Assembly (NCBI GenBank): GCA_004791255.1
Contig: SRUQ01000009.1
Span: forward strand, 124,001 to 188,000
Direction of reading: 5' to 3'
DNA: 64,000 nt
Origin: a bacterium M00.F.Ca.ET.205.01.1.1
GTDB taxonomy: Bacteria; Pseudomonadota; Alphaproteobacteria; Rhizobiales; Rhizobiaceae
The notes under the pieces are model-generated. The model ran no database searches, was not told the origin of the DNA, and saw only the letters and a list, made by a program, of their open reading frames with translations. Both the position numbers and the translations under genes were made by a program. Below, one piece after another: positions 42,985-51,870 of this stretch (its first letter is position 1; each line of letters starts with the position of its first letter).

Positions 42985-43776
42985 ATGCCCGACACCGAAA
43001 TCATCCTTGCCGTCGACGCGGTCCACGCCACCTACAACCACGCCATCACGGCGTTGCACGGCGTCAGCTTCAAGATCCGGCGCGGCGAGATCCTGGCGCT
43101 GCTCGGCGCCAATGGCGCGGGCAAGACCACCACATTGAAGGCCGTCTCCAACCTGCTGCCGGCCGAACGCGGCCAGATCAATGCCGGCACCATCCGCTTC
43201 GATGGCACGGATGTCTCGCGCCGCAAGCCGGGCGATCTCGTGCGCGCCGGTCTGGTCCAGGTGCTGGAGGGCCGCCACTGCTTCAAGAGCCTCAGCGTCG
43301 AGGACAACCTGGTCGCCGGTGGCATCGGCCGCAGCGGCCGCCGCGGCGAGATCAGCGCCGACCTCGAACGGATCTATGCCTTCTTTCCACGCCTGAAGGA
43401 AAAGCGCCGGACCTTGTCGGGCCTCACCTCGGGCGGCGAACAGCAGATGACCGCCATCGGCCGGGCGCTGATGTCGCGGCCGCGCCTGCTGGTGCTGGAC
43501 GAACCGTCGATGGGGCTCGCCCCGCTGATCGTCCAGGACATCTTCCGGACGCTGAGGAAACTCAACCGCGAGACCGGCCTGTCGATCCTGGTCGCCGAAC
43601 AGAACTCGGCGATAACGCTTCGCTACGCCGACCAAGCCACCGTGCTTGAAAACGGCGTCTCCGTGCTCTCCGGCACCGCTGTCGATCTTCGCCAGCGCGA
43701 GGATATCAGGGCGCTCTATCTCGGCCAGCAACCGTCGCCCGCCGCCAAGCCAACCCATCTCGATGCCGTTGCCTGA
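42985..43776 (+). CDS. Branched-chain-type ABC transporter ATPase (LivF type)
   Basis: Second ATPase, 263 residues: Walker A GANGAGKTTTLKAVSN, VLEGRHCFKSLSVEDNL, signature LTSGGEQQMTAIGRAL, Walker B LLVLDEPSMGLAPL and the tail LVAEQNSAITLRYADQA. It completes the five-component importer (two ATPases, two permeases, one binding protein). The downstream sfnB-like gene follows after 25 bp, so the transporter and the flavoenzyme genes appear to form one transcription unit. Confidence 0.93.
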   Translation: MPDTEIILAVDAVHATYNHAITALHGVSFKIRRGEILALLGANGAGKTTTLKAVSNLLPAERGQINAGTIRFDGTDVSRRKPGDLVRAGLVQVLEGRHCFKSLSVEDNLVAGGIGRSGRRGEISADLERIYAFFPRLKEKRRTLSGLTSGGEQQMTAIGRALMSRPRLLVLDEPSMGLAPLIVQDIFRTLRKLNRETGLSILVAEQNSAITLRYADQATVLENGVSVLSGTAVDLRQREDIRALYLGQQPSPAAKPTHLDAVA

Positions 43777-43801
43777 ACAGAAATTCCGAAGGAGCAGTGA
43801 A

Positions 43802-45049
43802 ATGACCGTATCGACCGTCAAGACCGACCAGGCTTCCGCCGCCGTCCCGCCCGTCGCCAGGCCGTCAGTGCCGGCGCACATCATCAAGAGCGACGCCGAG
43901 GCGATCACCGTCGCCCACGCGCTCGCCGCCGAATTCGTCAAGGGATCGTCGAAGCGCGACCGCGAGCGGATCTGGCCTGTTGCCGAGCTCGACGCCTTCT
44001 CGCAGAGCGGCCTGTGGTCGATCAACGTGCCCAAGGCGTTCGGCGGCCCCGAACTGTCCTATGCGACGCTGGTCAAGGTGGTCGAGATCATCTCGGCGGC
44101 GGATTCCTCGATCGGCCAGGTGGCGCAGAACCATCTTGGCGTCGTCGCCGCCATCCGCACCGTCTCCGACATCGAGCAGCAGAAGCTGCTGTTTGCTGAA
44201 GCGCTGAAGGGCACTCGGTTCGGCAACGCCTTTTCAGAATTCGGCTCCAAGCGCGCCGCCGATTTCGAGACCCGCTTCACCGATGCCGGTGACCATGTCG
44301 TCGTCAATGGCCGCAAATTCTATTCGTCCGGCGCGCTGCTCGCCCATCTGGTGCCGATCGTGGCGCTCGATGACGAGGGCCGCGCCTGGTACGCCATCGC
44401 CGACCGTGGCGCGCCCGGCCTGACCGTCATCGACGACTGGTCGAGCTTCGGCCAGCGCACGACGCTGTCGGGCACCGTCATCATCGACAACGTCAAGGTG
44501 CCGAAGACGCATCTGGTGCCCGGCTACAAGGGCTACGACAGACCGACCGCCGACGGCGCCATATTCCAGATCATCCAGGTGGCCGTCGATACCGGCATCG
44601 CCCAGGCGGCGATCGACGAAACGATCCACTTCGTCAGGACCAGGAGCCGCGCCTGGATCGACAGCGGCGTCGACAATGCCTGGGACGATCCCTACACCAT
44701 CCAGGCGATCGGCGACCTGACGCTGCGCCTGCACGCGGCGCAGGCGCTGCTGGAAAAGGCAGGCCTGGCAATCGACAGAGCGGTGGCCGAGCCGACCGCA
44801 GAGTCGGTCGCGCATGCGCAGATCGTCACGGCGGAAGCAAAAATCCTGTCGACCGAAATCGCCATTGTAGCGACCAACAAGCTGTTCGAACTGGCCGGCA
44901 CCCGCTCGACCTTGGCCGAGCACAATCTCGACCGCCATTGGCGCAATGCGCGCACCCACACGCTGCACGATCCGGTACGCTGGAAGTACTCGATCCTCGG
45001 CAAGTACTTCCTCAACGGCGAGAATCCGCCGCTGCACGCCTGGAGTTGA
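43802..45049 (+). CDS. sfnB: SfnB family sulfur acquisition flavoprotein (acyl-CoA dehydrogenase fold)
   Basis: Acyl-CoA dehydrogenase-like protein of 415 residues of the SfnB/DszC type. Features include SGLWSINVPKAFGGPELSYATL, IGQVAQNHLGVVA, GTRFGNAFSEFGSK, VVNGRKFYSSGALLA, and the C-terminal NLDRHWRNARTHTLHDPVRWK with the conserved His/Asp-Pro. Relatives use FMNH2 for sulfur-compound oxygenation; SfnB is linked to sulfone and sulfonate use in Pseudomonas. The ATG at 43802 has AAGGAGCAGTG upstream. The exact substrate is not known. Confidence 0.88.
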   Translation: MTVSTVKTDQASAAVPPVARPSVPAHIIKSDAEAITVAHALAAEFVKGSSKRDRERIWPVAELDAFSQSGLWSINVPKAFGGPELSYATLVKVVEIISAADSSIGQVAQNHLGVVAAIRTVSDIEQQKLLFAEALKGTRFGNAFSEFGSKRAADFETRFTDAGDHVVVNGRKFYSSGALLAHLVPIVALDDEGRAWYAIADRGAPGLTVIDDWSSFGQRTTLSGTVIIDNVKVPKTHLVPGYKGYDRPTADGAIFQIIQVAVDTGIAQAAIDETIHFVRTRSRAWIDSGVDNAWDDPYTIQAIGDLTLRLHAAQALLEKAGLAIDRAVAEPTAESVAHAQIVTAEAKILSTEIAIVATNKLFELAGTRSTLAEHNLDRHWRNARTHTLHDPVRWKYSILGKYFLNGENPPLHAWS

Positions 45050-45110
45050 TTTCCCGATGGCGGGCCAAGGCCCGCCACAACAACCTTCGACCATCAAGAG
45101 GCCCACTGCC

Positions 45111-45671
45111 ATGTACAATCCAACAGTCGTCGGCTTTTCCGGCAACATCACCCGGCCATCCAAGACGCGCGCCTTCGTCGATCTCGTCACCAGGGACATC
45201 GCCATCCACCACGGCCTGTCGGCAACCACCTACGACATCGAGGATGTCGGTCCGTCGCTCGGCACAGCGAGGTGGGCCCGCGATCTCGACGCAAGGGGCC
45301 AGGCGATCCTGGCGCAGGTTCTCGCGGCCGACGTGCTGGTGGTCGGCTCGCCCACCTACAAGGGCAGCTACACCGGCCTGTTCAAGCACTTCTTCGACCT
45401 GATCGATCCGGCCGCGCTGCGAGGCAAGCCGATCCTGCTGACCGCGACCGGCGGTGGCGAGCGCCACGCCTTGATCGTCGAGCACCAGCTGCGGCCGCTG
45501 TTCGGCTTCTTCGAGGCTTTTGCCTTGCCGACCGCCGTCTACGCCACCGACAAGGATTTCACCGACGGCGTGCTGCGCTCCGAGGCGATCCTGAAGCGCG
45601 CGGCGCAAGCCGTCGACGAGGTCGGCTTCGTGCTGGCCAACCGCGCGGCTGGCAGGATCGCCGCCGAGTAA
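45111..45671 (+). CDS. msuE: NAD(P)H-dependent FMN reductase, MsuE type
   Basis: Flavodoxin-fold FMN reductase of 186 residues: GFSGNITRPSKTRAFVD at the phosphate loop, VVGSPTYKGSYTGLFKHFFDLI as the flavin-contact segment, and TATGGGERHALIVEHQLRPLFGFF, all typical of SsuE/MsuE. It would supply FMNH2 to SsuD, SfnG and possibly the SfnB-like enzyme of the same locus. The frame is open upstream into sfnB, but the ATG at 45111 gives the family N-terminus. Confidence 0.9.
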   Translation: MYNPTVVGFSGNITRPSKTRAFVDLVTRDIAIHHGLSATTYDIEDVGPSLGTARWARDLDARGQAILAQVLAADVLVVGSPTYKGSYTGLFKHFFDLIDPAALRGKPILLTATGGGERHALIVEHQLRPLFGFFEAFALPTAVYATDKDFTDGVLRSEAILKRAAQAVDEVGFVLANRAAGRIAAE

Positions 45672-45744
45672 GCGGATTGCGTTGATCGAAATCCTGGCGG
45701 CGCTTGTCGTGCTTACGCGCAATTTACGACCGCCCGATAAAACG

Positions 45745-45774
45745 GTTCCTGTCTGATTCGCACTGGACAGGAAC
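45745..45774 (+). promoter_or_regulatory. Inverted repeat covering the ribosome binding site of the next gene
   Basis: GTTCCTGTC (45745-45753) and GACAGGAAC (45766-45774) form a perfect 9-bp inverted repeat with a 12-base loop. The AGGA at 45769-45772, the Shine-Dalgarno for the ATG at 45778, lies in the 3' arm, so the folded RNA would hide it. It may instead be a DNA operator. Confidence 0.6.
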
Positions 45775-45777
45775 ATC

Positions 45778-46263
45778 ATGAGCAAAGCCCTCTCGTCCTT
45801 CGCCCTGGTCGCGGTGTTTACCGCCCTGCTCATGGCGCTGAGCCTGGCCGTGGCCCAGCACGGCTATCCCTATGGCGCGATCGGTGTGCGGCGCCTCGAC
45901 GGCATTGCCGATGCCGCAACCTTCATCCCACTCGCCGCGGTTTATTTCTTCAGCGCCATGCTGATGATGATCCTGCCGATCCGGGCGGCGAGCATCGTGC
46001 TCACCCATGCCGCCGATGCGATCTTCTGGGCGGTGATCGTGCTGCTTGCCACCATTGTCGGCGGCCTTGTCGCCCGATGGGCCTTCGGCCAGGGCAGCGC
46101 CCTGCTCGCCTTGCTGAACTGGCGGTTCCTGTTCGCTGTGGCGATCGTCGGATGCAACTTCGTCATGAACGAGCTGCGCCGCAACGTGTTGCTGCGCAGC
46201 CTCTTCTTCGTCGTCTTCGCCGCCGCGACCCTGGCCTGCCTGTTCTGGTCCTTCACTCTCTAA
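45778..46263 (+). CDS. Small integral membrane protein of unknown function
   Basis: A 161-residue protein with four or five hydrophobic segments (near residues 7-27, 50-68, 80-103, 113-130 and 140-158), little soluble sequence, and one Cys in the fourth segment. I do not recognise the family. Its ribosome binding site is inside a perfect inverted repeat, suggesting special control. It follows the sulfur locus by 106 bp on the same strand and precedes the epoxide hydrolase gene by 226 bp, so its functional link to either is uncertain. Confidence 0.7.
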   Translation: MSKALSSFALVAVFTALLMALSLAVAQHGYPYGAIGVRRLDGIADAATFIPLAAVYFFSAMLMMILPIRAASIVLTHAADAIFWAVIVLLATIVGGLVARWAFGQGSALLALLNWRFLFAVAIVGCNFVMNELRRNVLLRSLFFVVFAAATLACLFWSFTL

Positions 46264-46489
46264 CCAGGACCGCGTCTTGCCGTCTGCTGCCGCTGAAGGC
46301 TTGTCGTTTGTGCACCCTTCATATCCCAGGCGGGGCAGGAGAATGAGACCCATCCGGCATTCGTTTCGTCGGGAAGATTTGCGTAAATTTACAATCTGCG
46401 CCGCCAGCGTTCCGCTAATTTTGGCTCCATCGAACGAAACGAGGACCTGCGAAACTGATCGCCGCCCCTCCCCACAGGAGACCACCGCA

Positions 46490-47608
46490 ATGGCCAAGCC
46501 AACCCCGTTCAAAATTGACATTTCCGATGCCCAGCTCGCCGATCTCAAGGCGCGCCTGCAACTCACCCGGTGGCCGGATGAACCCGCCGGAGCAGGATGG
46601 ATGGCTGGAACCAATCTCGATTACATGAAGAAGCTGGCCGACTATTGGCTCCATGACTATGACTGGCGCAAGGCCGAAGCAGGCCTGAACGCCTTGCCGA
46701 ACTACAAGGTCGCCATCGAAGGGATCGACCTGCATTTCGTCCATCAGCCGTCGAGAAGGAAAGGCGCGACCGCAATCCTTCTGCTGCACGGCTGGCCGGA
46801 CAGTTTCTACCGCTACCACAAGGTCGTGGACGCGCTGGCGGAGGAATTCCACGTCGTCGTGCCGTCCATTCCTGGAACTGGCTTCTCCGGCAAGACGGCT
46901 CTTCCCGCCGACAAGGTGGCCGACATTTTTGCTCACCTGATGGATGATGTGCTGCGTTACGACCGCTTCATCGTGGCGGGCGGCGATCTCGGGTCGGTGA
47001 TCGCCATGTCGCTGGCGCAGCGCCATTCAGCTAAGCTCATCGGCAGCCATCTGACCGATGTGGGCTACCCGGACCATACCACGGACTTTGGCGCCCTGAG
47101 CGGCCCGGAACAAGGCTATGCCGGGGCGATCCAGCAATGGTTCTTCACGCATGGCGCCTTCAATCTGGTCCAGGCCACCAAGCCGCAAAGCCTCGCCTTC
47201 GCCATGAACGACTCGCCGGTCGGGCTCGCCGCATGGATCATGAGTTTCATGGCCGGCATGGGGGTCGGCGACGATGCCGACGCTCGATTTGGTCGCGATG
47301 AGCTTTTGACCAACATCATGATCTACTGGCTGACGGAAACGGCGGCCTCCTCCTTCCGCATCTACAGTCAGAACGCCATGCAGCCACCGACGATCAAGGG
47401 AACGAACACCAAGATTCCGGTGGCGGTGGCGACGGAAGCGCCGATCCCAGGCGGGGTTCGCCTGCCCCGCGAATGGGCTGACCTCCAGACCTCCGGAAAT
47501 GTGGTGCAGTTTCATGACATGGAAAAGGCAGGCCATTTCGCCGCGTGGGAGGCCCCTGCATTCTATGTCGAAGACATCATGCAATTCGCGGTACTCGTTG
47601 CGAAATAA
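46490..47608 (+). CDS. Epoxide hydrolase family protein (alpha/beta hydrolase with EHN domain)
   Basis: A 372-residue protein with an N-terminal epoxide hydrolase domain (FKIDISDAQLADLKARLQLTRWPDE, seen as its pieces) followed by an alpha/beta hydrolase core: HGWPDSFYRY as the oxyanion loop near 100-109, the nucleophile Asp166 in GGDLGSVIAM, and a C-terminal His in EKAGHFAAWE. Related enzymes open epoxides to diols; the substrate is unknown. The start has CAGGAGACC upstream. It converges on the AraC-type regulator gene across a perfect hairpin. Confidence 0.88.
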   Translation: MAKPTPFKIDISDAQLADLKARLQLTRWPDEPAGAGWMAGTNLDYMKKLADYWLHDYDWRKAEAGLNALPNYKVAIEGIDLHFVHQPSRRKGATAILLLHGWPDSFYRYHKVVDALAEEFHVVVPSIPGTGFSGKTALPADKVADIFAHLMDDVLRYDRFIVAGGDLGSVIAMSLAQRHSAKLIGSHLTDVGYPDHTTDFGALSGPEQGYAGAIQQWFFTHGAFNLVQATKPQSLAFAMNDSPVGLAAWIMSFMAGMGVGDDADARFGRDELLTNIMIYWLTETAASSFRIYSQNAMQPPTIKGTNTKIPVAVATEAPIPGGVRLPREWADLQTSGNVVQFHDMEKAGHFAAWEAPAFYVEDIMQFAVLVAK

Positions 47609-47626
47609 GCGCAACCGTGAACCCGT

Positions 47627-47655
47627 GATGCCGGGCGAAATTCTCGCCCGGCATC
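47627..47655. terminator. Hairpin between convergent epoxide hydrolase and AraC-type genes
   Basis: GATGCCGGGCGA (47627-47638) and TCGCCCGGCATC (47644-47655) form a perfect 12-bp stem with loop AATTC. It lies 18 bp after the epoxide hydrolase stop and touches the AraC stop. No U-run is seen on the plus strand. Confidence 0.55.
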
Positions 47656-48328
47656 AGATCTTGTGAACGGCATCCAGGTTTGATGGCAGCGAACCCATGA
47701 TCCTCTTGATGGATTTGATCATGTGCGGCTGATCCGTGTAGCCGAGATCGAAAGCCACTGTTGCGCCACTGTCGCCGGCTTTCAGGCGCCGCACCGCTTC
47801 CTGCGCGCGGCGGATCAGCTGAAAATCCTTCTGCGTGATGCCTGTGGTGTTTTTGAAATGCTGTTGCACCGAGCGCCTGGAGGCGGCTTTCGGCTTCTCG
47901 GAAAAGGCCTTGGCCACGACGTCGTCGGACAGCAACTGCTCCGCCGCAATCATCGCGTCGACAAGTGCTTCGGCGTCCGCGAATGTGGGCAATGGCAGTG
48001 CCACGCCATCCAGCAAGAATTCTTCGTCCTCTACATCGAGAAAGCGGACCGTCGCGCCGGTCCGCACCTGCTTGTCACGCGCCAGATAGACATGGGCGGC
48101 AAAGGAGATGACGACGGAATGCTCACCCTCGACATATGGCACGTCGACCGGCTCGGTTGCCTGGCCGCTTAGAAACACCATCGATTTGCCGTCCGGCGCG
48201 ACGCTGCGGATCAGGTCCCACGAACCGTCCGGCGTGGCCTTGTAGATCCCGTCGCTCAAGCACACGGTCTGCCAGACCGTGTCGATCCAGGGATGCGGAG
48301 ATGACCGGCTCGTGTGCTTCTGGACCAT
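47654..48328 (-). CDS. AraC family transcriptional regulator
   Basis: A regulator of about 224 residues. The N-terminal part begins PHPWIDTVWQTVCLSDGIYKATPDGSWDLI (a pattern of one AraC subgroup) and contains a cupin-like stretch. The C-terminal DNA-binding domain has RSVQQHFKNTTGITQKDFQLIRR (seen as SVQQHFKNTTG and KDFQLIRRAQ) and the second helix-turn-helix AFDLGYTDQPHMIKSIKRIMG. The ATG at 48328 is chosen. Another at 48397 would add 23 residues, with a ribosome binding site too close to be convincing. It is in the same direction as soxBDAG, 124 bp downstream. Confidence 0.8.
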   Translation of the reverse strand: MVQKHTSRSSPHPWIDTVWQTVCLSDGIYKATPDGSWDLIRSVAPDGKSMVFLSGQATEPVDVPYVEGEHSVVISFAAHVYLARDKQVRTGATVRFLDVEDEEFLLDGVALPLPTFADAEALVDAMIAAEQLLSDDVVAKAFSEKPKAASRRSVQQHFKNTTGITQKDFQLIRRAQEAVRRLKAGDSGATVAFDLGYTDQPHMIKSIKRIMGSLPSNLDAVHKI

Positions 48329-48452
48329 GATCGGCAAATGCTCCGGCAAAACGGCGATGTCGATACATAGCCTTTGCCGCGCGAGACATGAACGCATCTT
48401 CCGCACCAGGCGGGAAGGTTGGTCCAGGGGGATATCTATTATAGGTAGCCGG

Positions 48453-48992
48453 CTAAGCCTCCGATCCGGCGGCGATGTTGGCGGCGGCCGTTTCCATCCA
48501 TGTCCAGAGATAGGCGGCGAGGCCGCGATCGACATGGATGCGCAGCCTGCCTTCATGGCGGTAGACGATGGCGCTGACGCCGGCGAAGGAGAGCGCCGCG
48601 CTGGCGCTCGCCTGTGACGGATCGAGCGTGGTCCCGCGCGCGATGAAAGCGTCGAGCGCCGGACCCTCGACCTCGAACATCTGCAGCCCGGCGCTGATCT
48701 CCGTCGCCGCGAAGCCTTGCGCATGCCAGCCCGAATCCACGGCGAGCGTGGCTTCCGACACGACCAGCAGCCGGTCCCGCGCCAGTCGCGCCGCATAGCG
48801 GACGCCCTGCGCCGCGCCGAACGCACCGACGCCTGTCCCGTCGAAGCCGGATGTCTGCGCCCATGCGGCAAGGTCGCCGCTGATCAAACGCTGGTGCAGG
48901 CCGGAAACCGGCCGTATCGTCAGCCCGGGCGCCTCGATCGTGGCGCTTTGCCAGTCCGGCGCGACGGGCCATTTTTCCGAAAGGTCACGCAT
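48453..48992 (-). CDS. soxG: Sarcosine oxidase subunit gamma
   Basis: A 179-residue subunit of heterotetrameric sarcosine oxidase, with the GcvT-like fold remnants seen in SoxG (LTIRPVSGLHQRLISGDLAAW, VEGPALDAFIARGTTLD, VYRHEGRLRIHVDRGLAAYLWTWME). It starts eight bases inside the end of soxA, as is usual for this operon, and is its last gene. The start MRDLSEKWPV fits; the longer open frame overlaps soxA further. Confidence 0.88.
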   Translation of the reverse strand: MRDLSEKWPVAPDWQSATIEAPGLTIRPVSGLHQRLISGDLAAWAQTSGFDGTGVGAFGAAQGVRYAARLARDRLLVVSEATLAVDSGWHAQGFAATEISAGLQMFEVEGPALDAFIARGTTLDPSQASASAALSFAGVSAIVYRHEGRLRIHVDRGLAAYLWTWMETAAANIAAGSEA

Positions 48993-51870
48993 GGAGCCGG
49001 TCTCCCGCCGGGTCGAAGGCGCAAGGCGCGGCGATCGTCGCGCTCCTGAGCTTGCCGAGATGCTGGATTTCGATCGTCTCGCCATGGCGTGAAGCACCAC
49101 GCTCGATCAGGCCGAGCGCCACCGGCCGACCCAGTGTCGGGCTCTCGTAGCTCGAGGTGACAAAACCCTGGCTGCGCAGTCTGCCATCGCTCCGTTTGAT
49201 GCCATGCGCACCGGTCGGCAATGGCGCTTCGCCTTGCGGCACCGCCAGCCCGACAAGCTGCAGGCGGTCGCCGCGCGAAGCCTCCTCGGTGTACAGCGAG
49301 CGGCGGCCGACGAATTCGGTCTGGCGCTTGGCGCGGGGCCCTTCGCTGCCGAGGTCATGCGGCAGCGTGGTGCCATCCGTGTCCTTGCCGATGACGATGA
49401 AGCCTTTTTCGGCGCGCAGGATCATTAGCGCCTCGAGGCCGATGACAACGGCGTCGAACGCTTTGCCGGCCCCGCGCAGATGCGCCCACAGTGGCTCGGC
49501 GCGATCGGCACGGATCGAAATCTCGTAGCTGCGATCGCCGGTGAAGCTGACGCGGGCGATGCGGACCTCGTCGCCGGCATAGCTGCCGTGGCCGATCGCC
49601 ATATGCGGCAGGTCGGCCTCGTCGAGCGAAAGGTCGAGATCGAGCGTTTCCAGCAGCTTCCGCGCGTTCGGGCCGGACACGGTCAGCGTCGCCATTTCCG
49701 ACGTGGCGTTGTGGATGTAGACCGCGCCCCGCCCGAAACGGTCCTGGCGCCATTCCTCCAGCCGGGCGTGCACTGCCGCCACATGCGAGGATGAGCACGA
49801 AACCACGAAGCGATGCTCGTCCAGCCGCACCAGCACGCCGTCATCGAAGACCACGCCGTTTTCCGACAGCATGAAGCCGTAGCGGCAGCGGCCGGGCTTC
49901 AGCGTCGACATGGTGTTGTAGTAGAGGAAATCGACGAACTCGGCCGCCTTCGGCCCGATCACCTCGATCTTGCCCAGCGTCGAGCCGTCGAACAGCGCCA
50001 CCGACTGGCGGGCGCGCCGCGCTTCGTCCGCGATGGCGCGGTCCGCGTCGGCCCCAGCGCCGCCATAGTGGGCCGGGCGCAGCCAACCGCCATATTCCTG
50101 GAACACGGCTCCGCTTTGGCGGTGAGCGCGCTCCAGGGGCAGCCGCCGCACCGGCGCCATCAACGCACCGGCGCGCGCGCCGGCAAAGCTCGACAGCGGC
50201 ACGGGCGTAAACGGCGGACGATAGGTTGTCGTGCCGACCTCCGGCACAGTGCGGCCGGTGATGCCGGCCATCAGAGCCAGCCCCGGCAAATTGGAGGTCT
50301 TGCCCTGGTCGGTCGCCATGCCGAGCGTGGTGTAGCGCTTCAGGTGCTCGACCGAGACGAAGTTCTCGCGCGCCGCCAGTTCGACGTCCTTCACCGTCAC
50401 GTCGTTCTGGTAATCGATCCAGATGCGTCCTTTCGACCCGGGCCTCGGCCATGCGGCCTCGATGCCATCAGTCGCCTCCGGTCCGGTGCTGCGCAGCGCG
50501 GCGGCTTTGGTCTCACTGAGCGAGGCAACGGCCTGTTCAGCGCCGGCAAACACGTCAGACAACGAGACCGCGCCGGCCGCGGCGCCGGCGACAGCAATGC
50601 CGTCGACCGCATCGCCCGGCACGAAGGCGGCGCGGGCTTCGCTCCAGGCAAGCTTGCCTCTGGCCTGGCAGAACAGATGAATGGTCGGCGTCCAGCCGCC
50701 CGAGACCAGCACGCAATCGGCGTCGAGCCTTGCGCCGTCATCCAGCGTCACCCCTTCGACGCGCAGCTTGCCACGGGCGGCAGCGGGCGTGCGCCCTTTG
50801 ATCAGCCGCACCTTGGACGATGTGGCGGGCATGCCGTCGCGCCTGATGTCGACCAGCGTCACCTCGGCGCCGGCCTCGGCGACCGCCTCGGCCACCTCAT
50901 AGGCGCTGTCATTGTTGGTGGCGACGACGATGCGGCGCCCGGCCAGCACCGCATGCCGCCTGAGATAGCTGAGTGCGGCATCCGCCGACAGGATGCCCGG
51001 CAGATCATTGCTGGCGAAGGGCAGCGGCCGCTCGATGGCGCCGGTCGCCAGCACGATCCGGCGTGGCCTGACCCGCCACAGCGTGTCTGGCCGACCGTCG
51101 AAATGACGCTGGTTCAGCCCGATCAGACTGTGGTCGTAAATGCCGAAGGCGGTGGTCCAGGGCAGGACCAGATGACCGCCGGCGGCAAGGGCGGCGATCG
51201 TCTCTTCGACCCAGACAGACGCCGGCCTGCCGTCGATCTCGCCGGCGCGGTGGCCGAGCGACCCGCCCGGCGTCTGCTGGTCGTCGACCAGGGTGACGGA
51301 CAGGCTTGCGCCGGCCGCCAGTCTCGCCGCCGCCAGCCCGGCGGGGCCGGCGCCCACCACCAGCACATCGCAGTGATGGTTGATCTGGTCGGCCGGGCCT
51401 GATGCGGTCCAGCCGGCATCGACCTTGCCCAGTCCGGCCATGGCGCGGATGCGCGGCTCGAATATGTGCCAGTCCGGCCACATGAAGGTCTTGTAGTAGA
51501 ACGCCGCCGGAATGAAGCGCGCAAAGCGGTCGAGAAAGGCGTTGCGGTCGGCCAGCGCATTGGGCGTCGCGTTGACGCTTTTGGCCACCAGCCCCTCGCG
51601 CGCCGGCTCTGTCGTGGCGCGCGTGTTGGGCGTCGCCCGGTTGCCGCTGACGTCGACCAGCGCGTTGGGCTCCTCGACGCCGGCGCCCCAGATGCCGCGC
51701 GGCCGGTGATACTTGAAGGAGCGGCCGACGACAGCGACGTCGTTGGCGAGCAGCGCCGAGGCGATGGTGTCGCCGGCAAAGCCCTGCACGGTGGCACCAT
51801 CGAAGCTGAACCGGATCGGCCGCGACCGGTCGATGGCGCTGCCGCCGCTGGCGAGGCGCGATGCGGTCAT
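48985..51870 (-). CDS. soxA: Sarcosine oxidase subunit alpha
   Basis: Large subunit, 961 residues, of the enzyme that oxidises sarcosine to glycine and passes the methylene group to tetrahydrofolate. An N-terminal 2Fe-2S_4-like domain (RFSFDGATVQGFAGDTIASALL, GRSFKYHRPRGIWGAG) is followed by the NAD-binding motif VVGAGPAGLAAARLA, a second dinucleotide region (VLATGAIERPLPF), and a C-terminal GcvT-like folate domain (ENGVVFDDGVLVRLDEHRF, GDRSYEISI). The ATG at 51870 overlaps the soxD stop. A much longer open frame upstream is a shadow of soxD. Confidence 0.95.
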   Translation of the reverse strand: MTASRLASGGSAIDRSRPIRFSFDGATVQGFAGDTIASALLANDVAVVGRSFKYHRPRGIWGAGVEEPNALVDVSGNRATPNTRATTEPAREGLVAKSVNATPNALADRNAFLDRFARFIPAAFYYKTFMWPDWHIFEPRIRAMAGLGKVDAGWTASGPADQINHHCDVLVVGAGPAGLAAARLAAGASLSVTLVDDQQTPGGSLGHRAGEIDGRPASVWVEETIAALAAGGHLVLPWTTAFGIYDHSLIGLNQRHFDGRPDTLWRVRPRRIVLATGAIERPLPFASNDLPGILSADAALSYLRRHAVLAGRRIVVATNNDSAYEVAEAVAEAGAEVTLVDIRRDGMPATSSKVRLIKGRTPAAARGKLRVEGVTLDDGARLDADCVLVSGGWTPTIHLFCQARGKLAWSEARAAFVPGDAVDGIAVAGAAAGAVSLSDVFAGAEQAVASLSETKAAALRSTGPEATDGIEAAWPRPGSKGRIWIDYQNDVTVKDVELAARENFVSVEHLKRYTTLGMATDQGKTSNLPGLALMAGITGRTVPEVGTTTYRPPFTPVPLSSFAGARAGALMAPVRRLPLERAHRQSGAVFQEYGGWLRPAHYGGAGADADRAIADEARRARQSVALFDGSTLGKIEVIGPKAAEFVDFLYYNTMSTLKPGRCRYGFMLSENGVVFDDGVLVRLDEHRFVVSCSSSHVAAVHARLEEWRQDRFGRGAVYIHNATSEMATLTVSGPNARKLLETLDLDLSLDEADLPHMAIGHGSYAGDEVRIARVSFTGDRSYEISIRADRAEPLWAHLRGAGKAFDAVVIGLEALMILRAEKGFIVIGKDTDGTTLPHDLGSEGPRAKRQTEFVGRRSLYTEEASRGDRLQLVGLAVPQGEAPLPTGAHGIKRSDGRLRSQGFVTSSYESPTLGRPVALGLIERGASRHGETIEIQHLGKLRSATIAAPCAFDPAGDRLHA

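Noticed and set aside
46277..46489. N-terminal extension of the epoxide hydrolase frame
   Set aside because: Composition is unlike the family, and the ATG at 46490 has a good ribosome binding site and the family N-terminus.
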